This document shows, one piece after another, positions 1 to 7,724 of a DNA stretch of 36,636 nt. The stretch spans positions 1 to 36,636 of the forward strand of contig JAKAEZ010000025.1 in the NCBI GenBank assembly GCA_021819825.1, written 5' to 3'. Numbering within the stretch: the first letter of the stretch is position 1; the number at the start of each line of letters is the position of its first letter. Both the position numbers and the translations under genes were made by a program. The notes beneath the pieces were generated by a model, which saw nothing but the letters and a program-made list of their open reading frames with translations, made no database searches and was not told where the DNA came from. This stretch comes from Planctomycetota bacterium. Lineage in GTDB: Bacteria; Planctomycetota; Phycisphaerae; WQYP01.

Positions 1-245
1 AAGTGGTGCGAGAAAAAAATATAAACAAATATCCCCCGCCCTCCTGTCGCCCTGTCATTTCGGCAGGCGGGCCGGGCTATTGGATCGGCCCTAAGGTGCG
101 AAGAAAAAGTGATTCGTCACGGCTGATTCCGACATAAGTTCCGACCTTGTGAATACCCGGGCACCCCACCAAACCTGCCGGTTAAAATTAGCATCGAGGC
201 GTGGGGGCGGTCACGTGGATCGCCCGTTCGCGTGGGATTACCGGC

Positions 246-1088
246 TCAAGCCCAGCTCATCAGCCCGCGAATTTCATCGCATGCCTGTTTGATAGCATCG
301 TCGAGGCTCTGGCTTCCTGCCAGCCAGCAGCCGAAACATGTTGCCGTCGTAGGGGGCCACTGAATGCCGTGGCAAACGACGCCGTTGCTGGCTGCGCGAT
401 TGCAGAATTTTGTCGATTTACTCGAATCTTTTCCCTTATATGGCGTACGTGGCATCCAGCAGAGGTAGGGCGTGTTATCCTTTTGCAGGCGGTCGATCAG
501 TGTGAAAACTTTTCCGGAGTCATCGATGGATGGTGGATCAATGAAGACAAAATTTAGTTTTCCGGCGTTCTGTACGCCCGCAAAACCGTCGCCATGGTTG
601 ATTTCCACAAGCTGTATCGGCGGCGGATTACTGCTAGCGTGTGCCGGCATCCATGGATGGTAATAGCGAATCAAATCCTCCACGGCAGGCAATGATTGTT
701 CCCAGAGTTTCATAATAAATCGCTGGCCATGCTGGCGGAGCGGCGAATTCCCCCCGCGTAGCAGGCGAAAGGCGATTCCAGTTGAGCCGAGGTATTTCAT
801 GCCGGTTTTAAGCTCGCGGCCAATAAATATTTCGTCGAACTCGCCGAGGTTGCTGCTTGCCGCGCCGGCAATGCCCGTCCGAACAAATTCAGAAAACGCA
901 CCGATGCCGTTTTTCCAACCGCCCCCCTCTGGCAGCACATACTCGGCACGGCCCGCGTGGGATTCGGCATACACGAAGGGTGTGTCGGCGGGGTGTTTTT
1001 CGAACAATTTTTTTAAGCACAGATAAAGCGCGTAATGCTTTACCAAGTCGCCCTGATTTCCGATTTTGTCCGAGTGGTCATACGCCAT
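246..1088 (-). CDS. RlmJ-like 23S rRNA adenine-N6 methyltransferase family protein
   Basis: 280 aa. The pattern fits the RlmJ family, SAM-dependent enzymes that methylate A2030 N6 of 23S rRNA. It has GNQGDLVKH near residues 10-18 (RlmJ: GNHADVLKH), ESHAG near 42-46 (RlmJ: DTHAG), a DGF at 167-169 and the catalytic motif IDPPS at 183-187. The usual aromatic residue of DPPY is a serine here, and similarity is patchy after residue 190, so the target is uncertain. The ORF extends 35 codons upstream, but the internal ATG at 1088 has GGAGAA a few bases before it and the family homology starts there, so I chose it. It stands alone on the minus strand. A GGGCCG/CGGCCC hairpin lies downstream near 68-90. 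Function is inferred from motifs only. Confidence 0.6.
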   Translation of the reverse strand: MAYDHSDKIGNQGDLVKHYALYLCLKKLFEKHPADTPFVYAESHAGRAEYVLPEGGGWKNGIGAFSEFVRTGIAGAASSNLGEFDEIFIGRELKTGMKYLGSTGIAFRLLRGGNSPLRQHGQRFIMKLWEQSLPAVEDLIRYYHPWMPAHASSNPPPIQLVEINHGDGFAGVQNAGKLNFVFIDPPSIDDSGKVFTLIDRLQKDNTPYLCWMPRTPYKGKDSSKSTKFCNRAASNGVVCHGIQWPPTTATCFGCWLAGSQSLDDAIKQACDEIRGLMSWA

Positions 1089-1381
1089 CACCAGTTCTCC
1101 ACGTTGAAAAGATATTACGGATGATACCCGATTTTTTCCAAGTTGGTGCCGGTGAATTTGGAAGGTGAAAATGTAATCTCCGGCAATCGCCATGGCAATT
1201 CACTGAAATCACTTCCTCCCTTACCCCGGTGTGGCAATTTTTTCGGGCGGGCGGCGAAATCGACGGCATAAATGCCAGCGCTAAGAGAGTGATCGGCCCT
1301 GGAAACTCGCACAGCCGGGGATTGGCCGGATTTATTGCCGCACCAATTGTTTGTGGTGTTGTCGTTTGCGGTCGTTTGCGG

Positions 1382-1410
1382 TTGGCCAGATTCTTAACGG
1401 TGTGTTATCA
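1382..1410 (+). promoter_or_regulatory. possible promoter of the SRP RNA gene
   Basis: TTGGCC at 1382-1387 and TTATCA at 1405-1410 are separated by 17 bp. They end about 18 bp before the first base of the SRP RNA stem. The spacing is ideal but both boxes deviate from consensus. Confidence 0.35.
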
Positions 1411-1427
1411 TTCTGGTTCGCGCGTGC

Positions 1428-1545
1428 GCCCCGGCCATGGTCGGGCCCGATGCACGGGTTGACTGTGAACCTGGTCAGGTCCGGAAGGAAGCAGCCATAA
1501 GCATGTTCAGTCCGGTGCCGTCGGTAGCCCGACCTTGGGCGGGGC
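1428..1545 (+). ncRNA. ffs: signal recognition particle RNA, small bacterial (4.5S) type
   Basis: The hallmark domain IV sequence GGTCAGGTCCGGAAGGAAGC sits at about 1469-1488 and is followed by AGCC. This is the symmetric/asymmetric loop and GGAA tetraloop that bind Ffh. The ends pair: GCCCC (1428-1432) with GGGGC (1541-1545), and GGTCGGGC (1439-1446) with GCCCGACC (1527-1534). This gives one long hairpin of about 118 nt, the normal size of a short bacterial SRP RNA without an Alu domain. The exact 5' end may lie a few bases upstream. No protein gene overlaps it convincingly. Confidence 0.94.
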
Positions 1546-1718
1546 GACGAACCGCTGGGGGCCAACAGATGCCATTCCGTGTAAGCTTAAGCCTCATTTG
1601 GCTGATTTGATCCACAACAGTTTCACGGACATTAGTTTGATGTATTGCCACCTTGAAGCCGCTTTTAAGCTGCAAGTGGCCGGGCGATGGTCGCGTCATA
1701 TTACAACATTTCACTGCT

Positions 1719-2624
1719 TTACCAGGCGCGGGATGTTGAGCCAAAGGATTCCATGATATTGGGGCTGTTTTCCATTTCGATGCCTTCATAGCAGGATTGT
1801 ATGGCCACGCGACCGGGGCCTCTTAGCCGCAGCCATATATGTCGGCGTCGCAGCATTCCGGCGTGGCGGGGATATTCAAAATGCAGCCCAAGGTGGACCG
1901 AAACATCGGAATAAATCAATGAGCGCGGCTTTACCAGAAGCGTTTCATCCGGTGCCAGGGTCCGCTGAAAGCAATTTCCCGCACAATGCAGCAGCAACAG
2001 GCCGGGCTGCTTGTCGCAGCGGAATATATCGATATAACGCCCGATGGGATAGACATATTCTTGCTCGTCGGAATTATTGCCTTTGCGCACCAGGAAAAAA
2101 ATTCCAAGGTCGGTCCAGTCATAACTCACCGATCCGGTGGCGGCCAGAAATTTGTGCTCCAGCACATGCACCGCCTGACCGGGATTTAACGGAACCGCCA
2201 CGGTCTCCCCCGGCTCATCCCGTGATAACGCCAGGCGTCCGGGGCCATGCGCTTCGAGCATGAATACCGGCAGTCCGGCAAACAGGCGGGTAAAGCCCTG
2301 CCGCAAAGACATCTGCCCCATCAGCACCTGATCATCCCGCCACAAAAGATAATGATGCGAAAAATAAATATGTTGGCCCGCCGCCAAGTTAAAATCCGCC
2401 ACCGGCACACAATGGCCTTCAATTTGTACGGAACCGGCCCCCAACTGTATACGGGCCATATCCGCAACCGGCGGCAATTCGGTCCATCCCGCATCATCAC
2501 GGCGCGCCGCAACGCGCAGCGGTGCCCCGCAGCGCGGGCAATTGGTCAAAGGCGCGTCGGCGGCAAACGCATTGCCGCACCATTGGCAGCGGGCCGTGGT
2601 AGAAGGTGTCTGTGGCTGATCCAT
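1719..2624 (-). CDS. AIM24 family protein with N-terminal zinc ribbon (second of pair)
   Basis: 301 aa. Residues 13-35 form a zinc ribbon (CQWCG...CPRCG). The rest is an AIM24/TIGR00266-type beta-sandwich, with Gly/Pro-spaced strands such as FTRLFAGLPVFMLEAHGPG and a closing RGPGRVAIQS near 270-280. AIM24 was named for a yeast mitochondrial protein; bacterial members have no settled biochemical role. It starts 11 bp after the stop of the preceding AIM24 gene and is clearly its paralog, so the pair should be one transcript. The C-terminal ~25 residues after the last strand look unstructured. No signal peptide is present, so it is probably cytoplasmic. Confidence 0.82.
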   Translation of the reverse strand: MDQPQTPSTTARCQWCGNAFAADAPLTNCPRCGAPLRVAARRDDAGWTELPPVADMARIQLGAGSVQIEGHCVPVADFNLAAGQHIYFSHHYLLWRDDQVLMGQMSLRQGFTRLFAGLPVFMLEAHGPGRLALSRDEPGETVAVPLNPGQAVHVLEHKFLAATGSVSYDWTDLGIFFLVRKGNNSDEQEYVYPIGRYIDIFRCDKQPGLLLLHCAGNCFQRTLAPDETLLVKPRSLIYSDVSVHLGLHFEYPRHAGMLRRRHIWLRLRGPGRVAIQSCYEGIEMENSPNIMESFGSTSRAW

Positions 2625-2635
2625 CGCGTTAACCC

Positions 2636-3457
2636 TTACTTCCGATCCTGATGATGGTGATGATACATTGATTGAATCCCGACGCGCCCGGGACCGCGCA
2701 CCCGCGCCATCGCCATGGCTTTTCCGCCCAGGAATGAGCCGCCGATTTTCTGAAATTCCACATCCATGGCCACGGAAGAGTCTTTGTATAAAAATCCGCC
2801 CGGCTCAATAAGAATGCTTTCGCCCGGCTTAAGCGTGCGTTGAAAAACATTGCCGTAGCCATGCAGCATCAGCAAGCCGCGTGCGCCATGGGTGACGAAG
2901 CGGTCCATGAACATTCCCTCGCCGCCAAAAAATATATTCGCCAATCCCTTGACCCGCACAAATGAATATTCCAGGGAATGCGAGGCCAGCACAAAGGCAT
3001 GTTCGCGCACATCCATTTCCATGCCCGGGTGCATGGGCAGGACCACAAGTTCTCCGGAAGCATCGCGGGAAAAGGCGATATGCCCCGGACCTTTGGCCAT
3101 GGAAATGCTGAAGGGCATTCCCGCAAATAACCGGGTTACGCCGCCGCTTAATGACAGGTTCTCCAGCGGCACGGAATCATCTTTCCACAACATGACATGA
3201 TGTTCAAAAAATACCGCATCACCGGCACCGAGTTGCAAATCCGCCACCGGTACCATGTGCCCTTCCACCTGACAGGTGCTGGTGCCAAATTCAATGCGGG
3301 TCATATCCCGTATGCGCGGAGCCGCCGTCCAGCCGGAATCGCTGACCACGTTGCGGCTATCCAGCGGCGCACCGCAACTTGGGCACGAGGGCGTGCCCAA
3401 TGGGCTTTGGGTGGTACACCATTGGCATTGAACAAACGTCTGGGCGGTTGTCATCAT
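2636..3457 (-). CDS. AIM24 family protein with N-terminal zinc ribbon (first of pair)
   Basis: 273 aa. It is built like its downstream neighbour: CQWC...CPSCGAPL zinc ribbon at about 10-31, then an AIM24 beta-sandwich with VTRLFAGMPFSISMAKGPG, GYGNVFQRTLKPGESILIEPGG and RVRGPGRVGIQS. The start has AGGAG 5 bp before tandem ATGs; either could initiate. The natural C-terminus contains HHHH. It leads a two-gene leftward operon from the promoter at 3496-3523. The Cys pairs and the beta core are conserved between the two copies, while the middle segment differs: this copy has GEGMFMDRFVTHGARG where the other has a longer, more charged loop. The substrate or partner is unknown. Confidence 0.85.
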   Translation of the reverse strand: MMTTAQTFVQCQWCTTQSPLGTPSCPSCGAPLDSRNVVSDSGWTAAPRIRDMTRIEFGTSTCQVEGHMVPVADLQLGAGDAVFFEHHVMLWKDDSVPLENLSLSGGVTRLFAGMPFSISMAKGPGHIAFSRDASGELVVLPMHPGMEMDVREHAFVLASHSLEYSFVRVKGLANIFFGGEGMFMDRFVTHGARGLLMLHGYGNVFQRTLKPGESILIEPGGFLYKDSSVAMDVEFQKIGGSFLGGKAMAMARVRGPGRVGIQSMYHHHHQDRK

Positions 3458-3495
3458 GTCGCTCCTGCGGAAACTGAAGAACCAGCGTGTTGCTG

Positions 3496-3523
3496 TTTAT
3501 ACCTGCAAATTTCCGTTCGTCAA
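3496..3523 (-). promoter_or_regulatory. sigma70-type promoter of the AIM24 operon
   Basis: On the minus strand TTGACG (3518-3523) and TATAAA (3496-3501) are 16 bp apart, and the AIM24 start follows about 39 bp downstream. The region is also the divergent intergenic space to the histidine phosphatase gene. Confidence 0.5.
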
Positions 3524-3588
3524 ACTTCAATTTAATCCCCGTGCGGATACAATCCCCGGATGTTTAAGCTGCAAAAGGATACGGACGC

Positions 3589-4266
3589 ATGAATCAATCG
3601 GAAAAAACCCCTGCCCGACTCTGGCTGGTTCGCCATGGCCAGACGGACTGGAATGCCCAACGTCGCATTCAAGGTCATACCCCCACGGAACTTAATGCCA
3701 CAGGGCGGCAACAGGCCGAAATGTTAGCGCAGTGGTTTGCGGAGCGACATTTTTCCGCCATCTGGTCAAGTGATCTGCCGCGTGCCCTGCAAACGGCGCA
3801 GATTATCGCCGCCCGCCAAAGCTGTACCATGACGATCACTAAGCAGTTGCGCGAGCGCCATCTTGGTGCTTTTGAGGGGAAAACCTGGGACGAAGTGCGG
3901 GCCATGCGCACTGAACTGACCGGCAACAACGCCGGCAACGGTGATTTGGCGGACTGGACCGGTGTTCCCGGAGTCGAAAGCGACCAGCAGCTTTGGGATC
4001 GCGCGCGGGCGGTGTTGGATAAGATGTCAGAAGTGGAAAACGGCAAAGATGTCATGGCCGTCACGCATGGCGGCGTGTTGAAACATGTTCTATGGCATGT
4101 GTTGGGGCTAACCGCGGGGGCACCGCGCCGCTTCGGACTGTCCAATGGTCTGACCGCCGTGCTGGAAAAGCGCGGGAGCAATTATTATCTGGTAAGCCTG
4201 TTGGATATTGAAATGCTCATGGGGCGTGCACCCACGGCCGATACCGCCAATGCGCCATCCGCGTAA
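3589..4266 (+). CDS. histidine phosphatase family protein (phosphoglycerate mutase-like)
   Basis: 225 aa. The N-terminal LVRHGQTDWN carries the catalytic RHG (His16 forms the phosphohistidine). SSDLPRALQTAQ gives the second arginine, LRERHLGAFEGKTWDE the acid region, and VTHGGVLKHV the second catalytic histidine. Order and spacing match the small bacterial members (GpmB/CobC/PhoE-like). These dephosphorylate small phosphoesters; the true substrate cannot be read from the sequence. The start ATG is preceded by AAAGGA. The C-terminal ~20 residues are Ala-rich and probably disordered. It lies about 100 bp upstream of the glycogen synthase on the same strand, which might suggest a sugar-phosphate link, but no shared transcript is proven. 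Confidence 0.88.
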   Translation: MNQSEKTPARLWLVRHGQTDWNAQRRIQGHTPTELNATGRQQAEMLAQWFAERHFSAIWSSDLPRALQTAQIIAARQSCTMTITKQLRERHLGAFEGKTWDEVRAMRTELTGNNAGNGDLADWTGVPGVESDQQLWDRARAVLDKMSEVENGKDVMAVTHGGVLKHVLWHVLGLTAGAPRRFGLSNGLTAVLEKRGSNYYLVSLLDIEMLMGRAPTADTANAPSA

Positions 4267-4364
4267 TTGGAGGATTTTTTTCGCTTGTCGCGTTCTGAAT
4301 CATCTGTGGTAAAATTAGGGTTGTCTATCAGGCATGTGAGATTTTGAGAAAAGGTGTACGTACG

Positions 4365-6497
4365 ATGGGAAGCGGCAACAAATCCGGTAACAAACGCGGC
4401 AAAGCCGCATCGTTGGGTGAAGCCTCAAAAGTTGCCGGGCAAACTGCCGAGAGCCTTAAGGGGGCCGAGCCGGGCAATCGTACCTCCGGGGGAAATTACA
4501 AATCCAGTTTTGCGCCCCCATCCACCACGTCCAGTTCGTTTACCCAACCTGAGGGTCAAAATTATCATCGGCCAGACCAGCCGACTCCGGTAGTGCCCCG
4601 CACCACCGCCCGCGATTTTCCGCCGCCGCCGCTGCCTGTGCGAAAACCCGCACTCACGGATACGCCGGTTGCCGTCGGTGCGGCAGCGGATGATGATCCA
4701 ACCCAGCCGCTGTTGTTTGAAATAGCCTGGGAAGTCTGCTGGCAGCTTGGCGGTATTTATACCGTCATGCGTACCAAGGCCGGCACGATGGTGGAATCCT
4801 GGGGTGATCGCTACTGCATGATCGGCCCGTATAATGCCGATACCGCCGGCGTTGAGTTTGAGCCGGCCGAGCCAAGCGGAGCCATCGCCGAGGCCATCCA
4901 CCGATTGGAGGAAATGTCGATTCGCGCGCATTACGGGCACTGGCTTATCGAGGGCCGCCCCCGTGTGCTGCTGTTGGATTTTATGTCGGCGTTTGGGCGG
5001 CTTGGTGAGTTCAAATATACCCTGTGGAAAGACCACGGCATTGAGGCACCGGATAATGATGTTGATACCAACAACGTCGTGGTTTTCGGAATGATGGTGG
5101 GGTTGTTTTTTCAGGAACTGTGCCGCTTTAAACCCGAGAACCGCCCCATCATCGCGCATTTCCATGAGTGGATGGTAGCTCCGGGCCTGATGCGTATCAG
5201 TTTCCTCAAGCTTCCGGTAGCGACCGTATTTACCACCCACGCCACACTGCTGGGGCGGTATTTGTGTACGGATAATCCGGATTTTTATTCCAAGCTTGAT
5301 TCCATTAATCCCGATCAAGCTGCCGGGCACTACGCCATTTATGCCCGTTATTGCCTGGAGCGTGGCGCGGCCAATTGCGCGGATGTATTTACCACGGTGT
5401 CCGATGTTACAGCGTTGGAGGCGGAAAAGCTTCTGCGCCGGAAACCGGATGTTATTACGCCTAACGGGCTGAACATACAACGCTTTGCCGCGCTGCATGA
5501 ATTTCAGACACTGCACAAACAATACAAGGAAGCCATTCACACGTTTGTCGCGGGCCACTTTTTTCCATCCTATACGTTTGACCTGGATCGGACCATTTAT
5601 GTATTTACCTCCGGCCGGTATGAATACACCAATAAGGGCATTAATCTGTTTATTGAATCGCTGGCGCGGCTGAATCACTGGCTGAAATCTGGAAATATTC
5701 CCATTACCGTGGTGGCTTTTATCATTACCCGCGCGCCGTATAAATCCATTAACGTGGATGTGTTAAAAAGCCAGGCCATGTTTGATGAACTCAAACTCAC
5801 GTGCGAAAGAGTCTCCGAGGAAATCGGACACCGTCTGCTGCAGGATGTCAGTCAGGGAAAAATGCCGGACACGGCACATTTGATTACGGAAGGATCGATG
5901 GTTCGACTCAAGCGCGGCCTGCACGCGTGGCGTAGTTGGAAGCAACCGGCGATTGTCACGCACGACCTCTGGGATGACGCCAGAGATTCTGTTTTGGAGC
6001 AACTCCGGGCGTGTCAGCTCTTTAATGCGAAAGAGGACCCGGTGAAAGTGATTTTTCATCCCGATTTTCTCTCTGCCACCTCGCCGCTGATCGGTTTGGA
6101 TTACGATCAGTTTGTCCGTGGATGCCACATGGGCGTATTTCCCAGTTACTATGAGCCATGGGGCTACACTCCCATGGAATGCGTAGCCAATGGCGTGGCG
6201 GCAGCCACCAGTGATCTGGCGGGGTTCGGAAGTTATGTGTTAAAACATATTCATGATCCAGCCAATAATGGTTTATTTGTCGTGGGTCGGCGGTATGCAT
6301 CGTTTGACCAGTCCGCACATCAACTCACAGAAATACTCTTTAACTTTGCACTTAAAGATCGGCGCGGGCGCATTGAATTGCGCAACCGGGTAGAGCGGCT
6401 GTCGGAATATTTTGACTGGCACAATCTTATTTCTCATTATGCCCATGCGCATCGCCTGGCGCTGTCGCGTAAGGCGGGGACTGCGGGGGGCAACTGA
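4365..6497 (+). CDS. glycogen synthase, GT3 family (eukaryotic-type), with disordered N-terminal extension
   Basis: 710 aa. The catalytic part starts at about residue 116 with FEIAWEVCWQLGGIYTVMRTKA, the donor-binding GGIYTV..TKA of GT3 glycogen synthases, which extend alpha-1,4-glucan from a nucleotide-glucose. The C-terminal half has FPSYYEPWGYTPMECVANG followed by TSDLAGFG, the E-X7-E motif. This is the fungal/animal-type architecture, not bacterial GlgA (GT5). The first ~115 residues are Gly/Ser/Pro/Lys-rich and look disordered, which is unusual for the family. I chose the ATG at 4365 because AAAGGTG precedes it at proper distance; an in-frame TTG lies 21 bp upstream. The regulatory phosphorylation region of animal enzymes is not obvious. 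Confidence 0.9.
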   Translation: MGSGNKSGNKRGKAASLGEASKVAGQTAESLKGAEPGNRTSGGNYKSSFAPPSTTSSSFTQPEGQNYHRPDQPTPVVPRTTARDFPPPPLPVRKPALTDTPVAVGAAADDDPTQPLLFEIAWEVCWQLGGIYTVMRTKAGTMVESWGDRYCMIGPYNADTAGVEFEPAEPSGAIAEAIHRLEEMSIRAHYGHWLIEGRPRVLLLDFMSAFGRLGEFKYTLWKDHGIEAPDNDVDTNNVVVFGMMVGLFFQELCRFKPENRPIIAHFHEWMVAPGLMRISFLKLPVATVFTTHATLLGRYLCTDNPDFYSKLDSINPDQAAGHYAIYARYCLERGAANCADVFTTVSDVTALEAEKLLRRKPDVITPNGLNIQRFAALHEFQTLHKQYKEAIHTFVAGHFFPSYTFDLDRTIYVFTSGRYEYTNKGINLFIESLARLNHWLKSGNIPITVVAFIITRAPYKSINVDVLKSQAMFDELKLTCERVSEEIGHRLLQDVSQGKMPDTAHLITEGSMVRLKRGLHAWRSWKQPAIVTHDLWDDARDSVLEQLRACQLFNAKEDPVKVIFHPDFLSATSPLIGLDYDQFVRGCHMGVFPSYYEPWGYTPMECVANGVAAATSDLAGFGSYVLKHIHDPANNGLFVVGRRYASFDQSAHQLTEILFNFALKDRRGRIELRNRVERLSEYFDWHNLISHYAHAHRLALSRKAGTAGGN

Positions 6498-6499
6498 AA

Positions 6500-6534
6500 T
6501 TAGAAGTTAGGAGTTAGGAGCTAGAAGTTAGAAG
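6500..6534 (+). repeat. tandem heptamer array, TTAGRAG x5
   Basis: Five contiguous 7-bp units with no gap: TTAGAAG, TTAGGAG, TTAGGAG, CTAGAAG, TTAGAAG. The array starts immediately after the glycogen synthase stop codon. The same unit, in the opposite orientation, recurs at 7682-7702 on the other side of the next gene. Confidence 0.85.
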
Positions 6535-6601
6535 GTTGCGATGCGCTTTGTGGAGGCGCAAGGACATTGCATGCAGTTATTGGAACGTAGGAAGAACGGT
6601 T

Positions 6602-7555
6602 ATGAAGGCTATGACACTTTCCGCCAATGGCGGGCCTGAAGTTTTGGCTTTACAAGATGTACCCAAGCCGGAAATAAAGCCGGACCAGATTCTTGTGAAA
6701 GTTCAAGCGGTGGCCGTTAATCCCATTGATTGCAAAATTCGTAAAACCGGGGCCTTTGGCTATGGTGCTGGTTCGATTCTGGGCTTTGACGTTTCCGGCA
6801 CGGTGGAACAAACCGGGTCGCTGGTGCGCAATGTTCAGGCTGGTGACGCAGTGTTTTACTGCCCCGACTTTTCCGGCCCCGGCGCTAATGCAGAGTATCA
6901 TGCGGTGCGAGCGGACATCGTGGCAAAAAAACCGGCGCACCTGGGTTATATTGAAGCGGCAGCCGTGCCACTGACCGCCCTGACCGCATGGGCAGGCCTG
7001 CTGGAACAGGGAGATTTGCGGTTGGGGCAAACCGTTCTGATTATCGGGGCCTCGGGGGGCGTTGGCACTATGGCTGTGCAGCTTGCGCACGCGGCAGGGG
7101 CGTATGTCTTTGCGGTATGCTCAGCCGCGAACGCCGGTCTGGTGCGCTCGCTGGGAGCCGACCGTGTGATCGACCGCCAAAGTGAAGATTTTGTCTCTGT
7201 TGTGCAACAAGAAGCCGGAATGGTGGATCTGGTATTTGACTGCTTCGGGGACACCTACGCGGCACGCAGCATTCCAGTTGTTCGCCCCATGGGCCGCATC
7301 ACGACGATTGTAGATCCCAAAGGCGATTTGTCACTGGGATACCGGCACAATATTGCCCTTCACTATGTAAGCCTCGCGCTTGATTCCATCCCCCGCCGGG
7401 TTGCCGGCATGGCCAGGCTTTCCGCGCTGCTGGAGCGCGAAGTTCTTAAACCCGTGATCAATAAGGTTTTACCACTGGAGAATCTTGCCGACGCACATCG
7501 CGCTTTGGAAGCCGGCGGCGGCTTCGGGAAAATTGTTCTCACGGTTTCCCATTAA
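6602..7555 (+). CDS. MDR superfamily NAD(P)H-dependent oxidoreductase (quinone oxidoreductase-like)
   Basis: 317 aa. The N-terminal GroES-like domain has VKVQAVAVNPIDCKIRKTG and GFDVSGTV; the Rossmann domain has IIGASGGVGTMAVQLAHAAGA near 135-155 for NAD(P)H binding; and the end shows ENLADAHRALEAGGGFGKIVL. This is the zinc-free quinone oxidoreductase/zeta-crystallin branch of medium-chain dehydrogenases, as the structural zinc cysteines are absent. Members reduce quinones, enones or other carbonyls; the substrate is not predictable here. An upstream in-frame TTG at 6536 would add 22 codons, but the ATG at 6602 has AGGAAG about 8 bp before it and fits the family start. The gene is bracketed by heptamer arrays in inverted orientation. 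Confidence 0.88.
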   Translation: MKAMTLSANGGPEVLALQDVPKPEIKPDQILVKVQAVAVNPIDCKIRKTGAFGYGAGSILGFDVSGTVEQTGSLVRNVQAGDAVFYCPDFSGPGANAEYHAVRADIVAKKPAHLGYIEAAAVPLTALTAWAGLLEQGDLRLGQTVLIIGASGGVGTMAVQLAHAAGAYVFAVCSAANAGLVRSLGADRVIDRQSEDFVSVVQQEAGMVDLVFDCFGDTYAARSIPVVRPMGRITTIVDPKGDLSLGYRHNIALHYVSLALDSIPRRVAGMARLSALLEREVLKPVINKVLPLENLADAHRALEAGGGFGKIVLTVSH

Positions 7556-7681
7556 ATCGCGGTTGTTTCGCTATCAGTTGCAGGTGCTGCAATGACGGAA
7601 ACATTGCCGATGATATTGCGATACCAAGAATTGAGCCTCGGATATCAAGCAATATAGAAGCGACAGCGCTTCCAAATTATT

Positions 7682-7702
7682 CTAACTCCTGACTCCCAAC
7701 TC
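7682..7702 (-). repeat. tandem heptamer array, inverted relative to 6500-6534
   Basis: On the minus strand GAGTTGG, GAGTCAG, GAGTTAG run head to tail. The cyclic unit GAGTTAG equals that of the array at 6500-6534 but lies on the opposite strand. The intergenic stretch also holds a GAAGCG/CGCTTC hairpin near 7658. Confidence 0.7.
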
Positions 7703-7724
7703 CCGCGTTCTGGTCCCACCGGCC

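Noticed and set aside
181..260. Possible tRNA-like segment with GTTCGCG
   Set aside because: No acceptor or anticodon stem can be formed.
3610..4266. Reading the histidine phosphatase as a cofactor-dependent glycolytic phosphoglycerate mutase
   Set aside because: It is shorter and lacks the conserved blocks of GpmA; only the general superfamily call is justified.
4425..5678. 417-codon minus-strand frame opposite the glycogen synthase
   Set aside because: It is a shadow of a strongly supported GT3 gene, has no recognisable domain and has a composition unlike protein.
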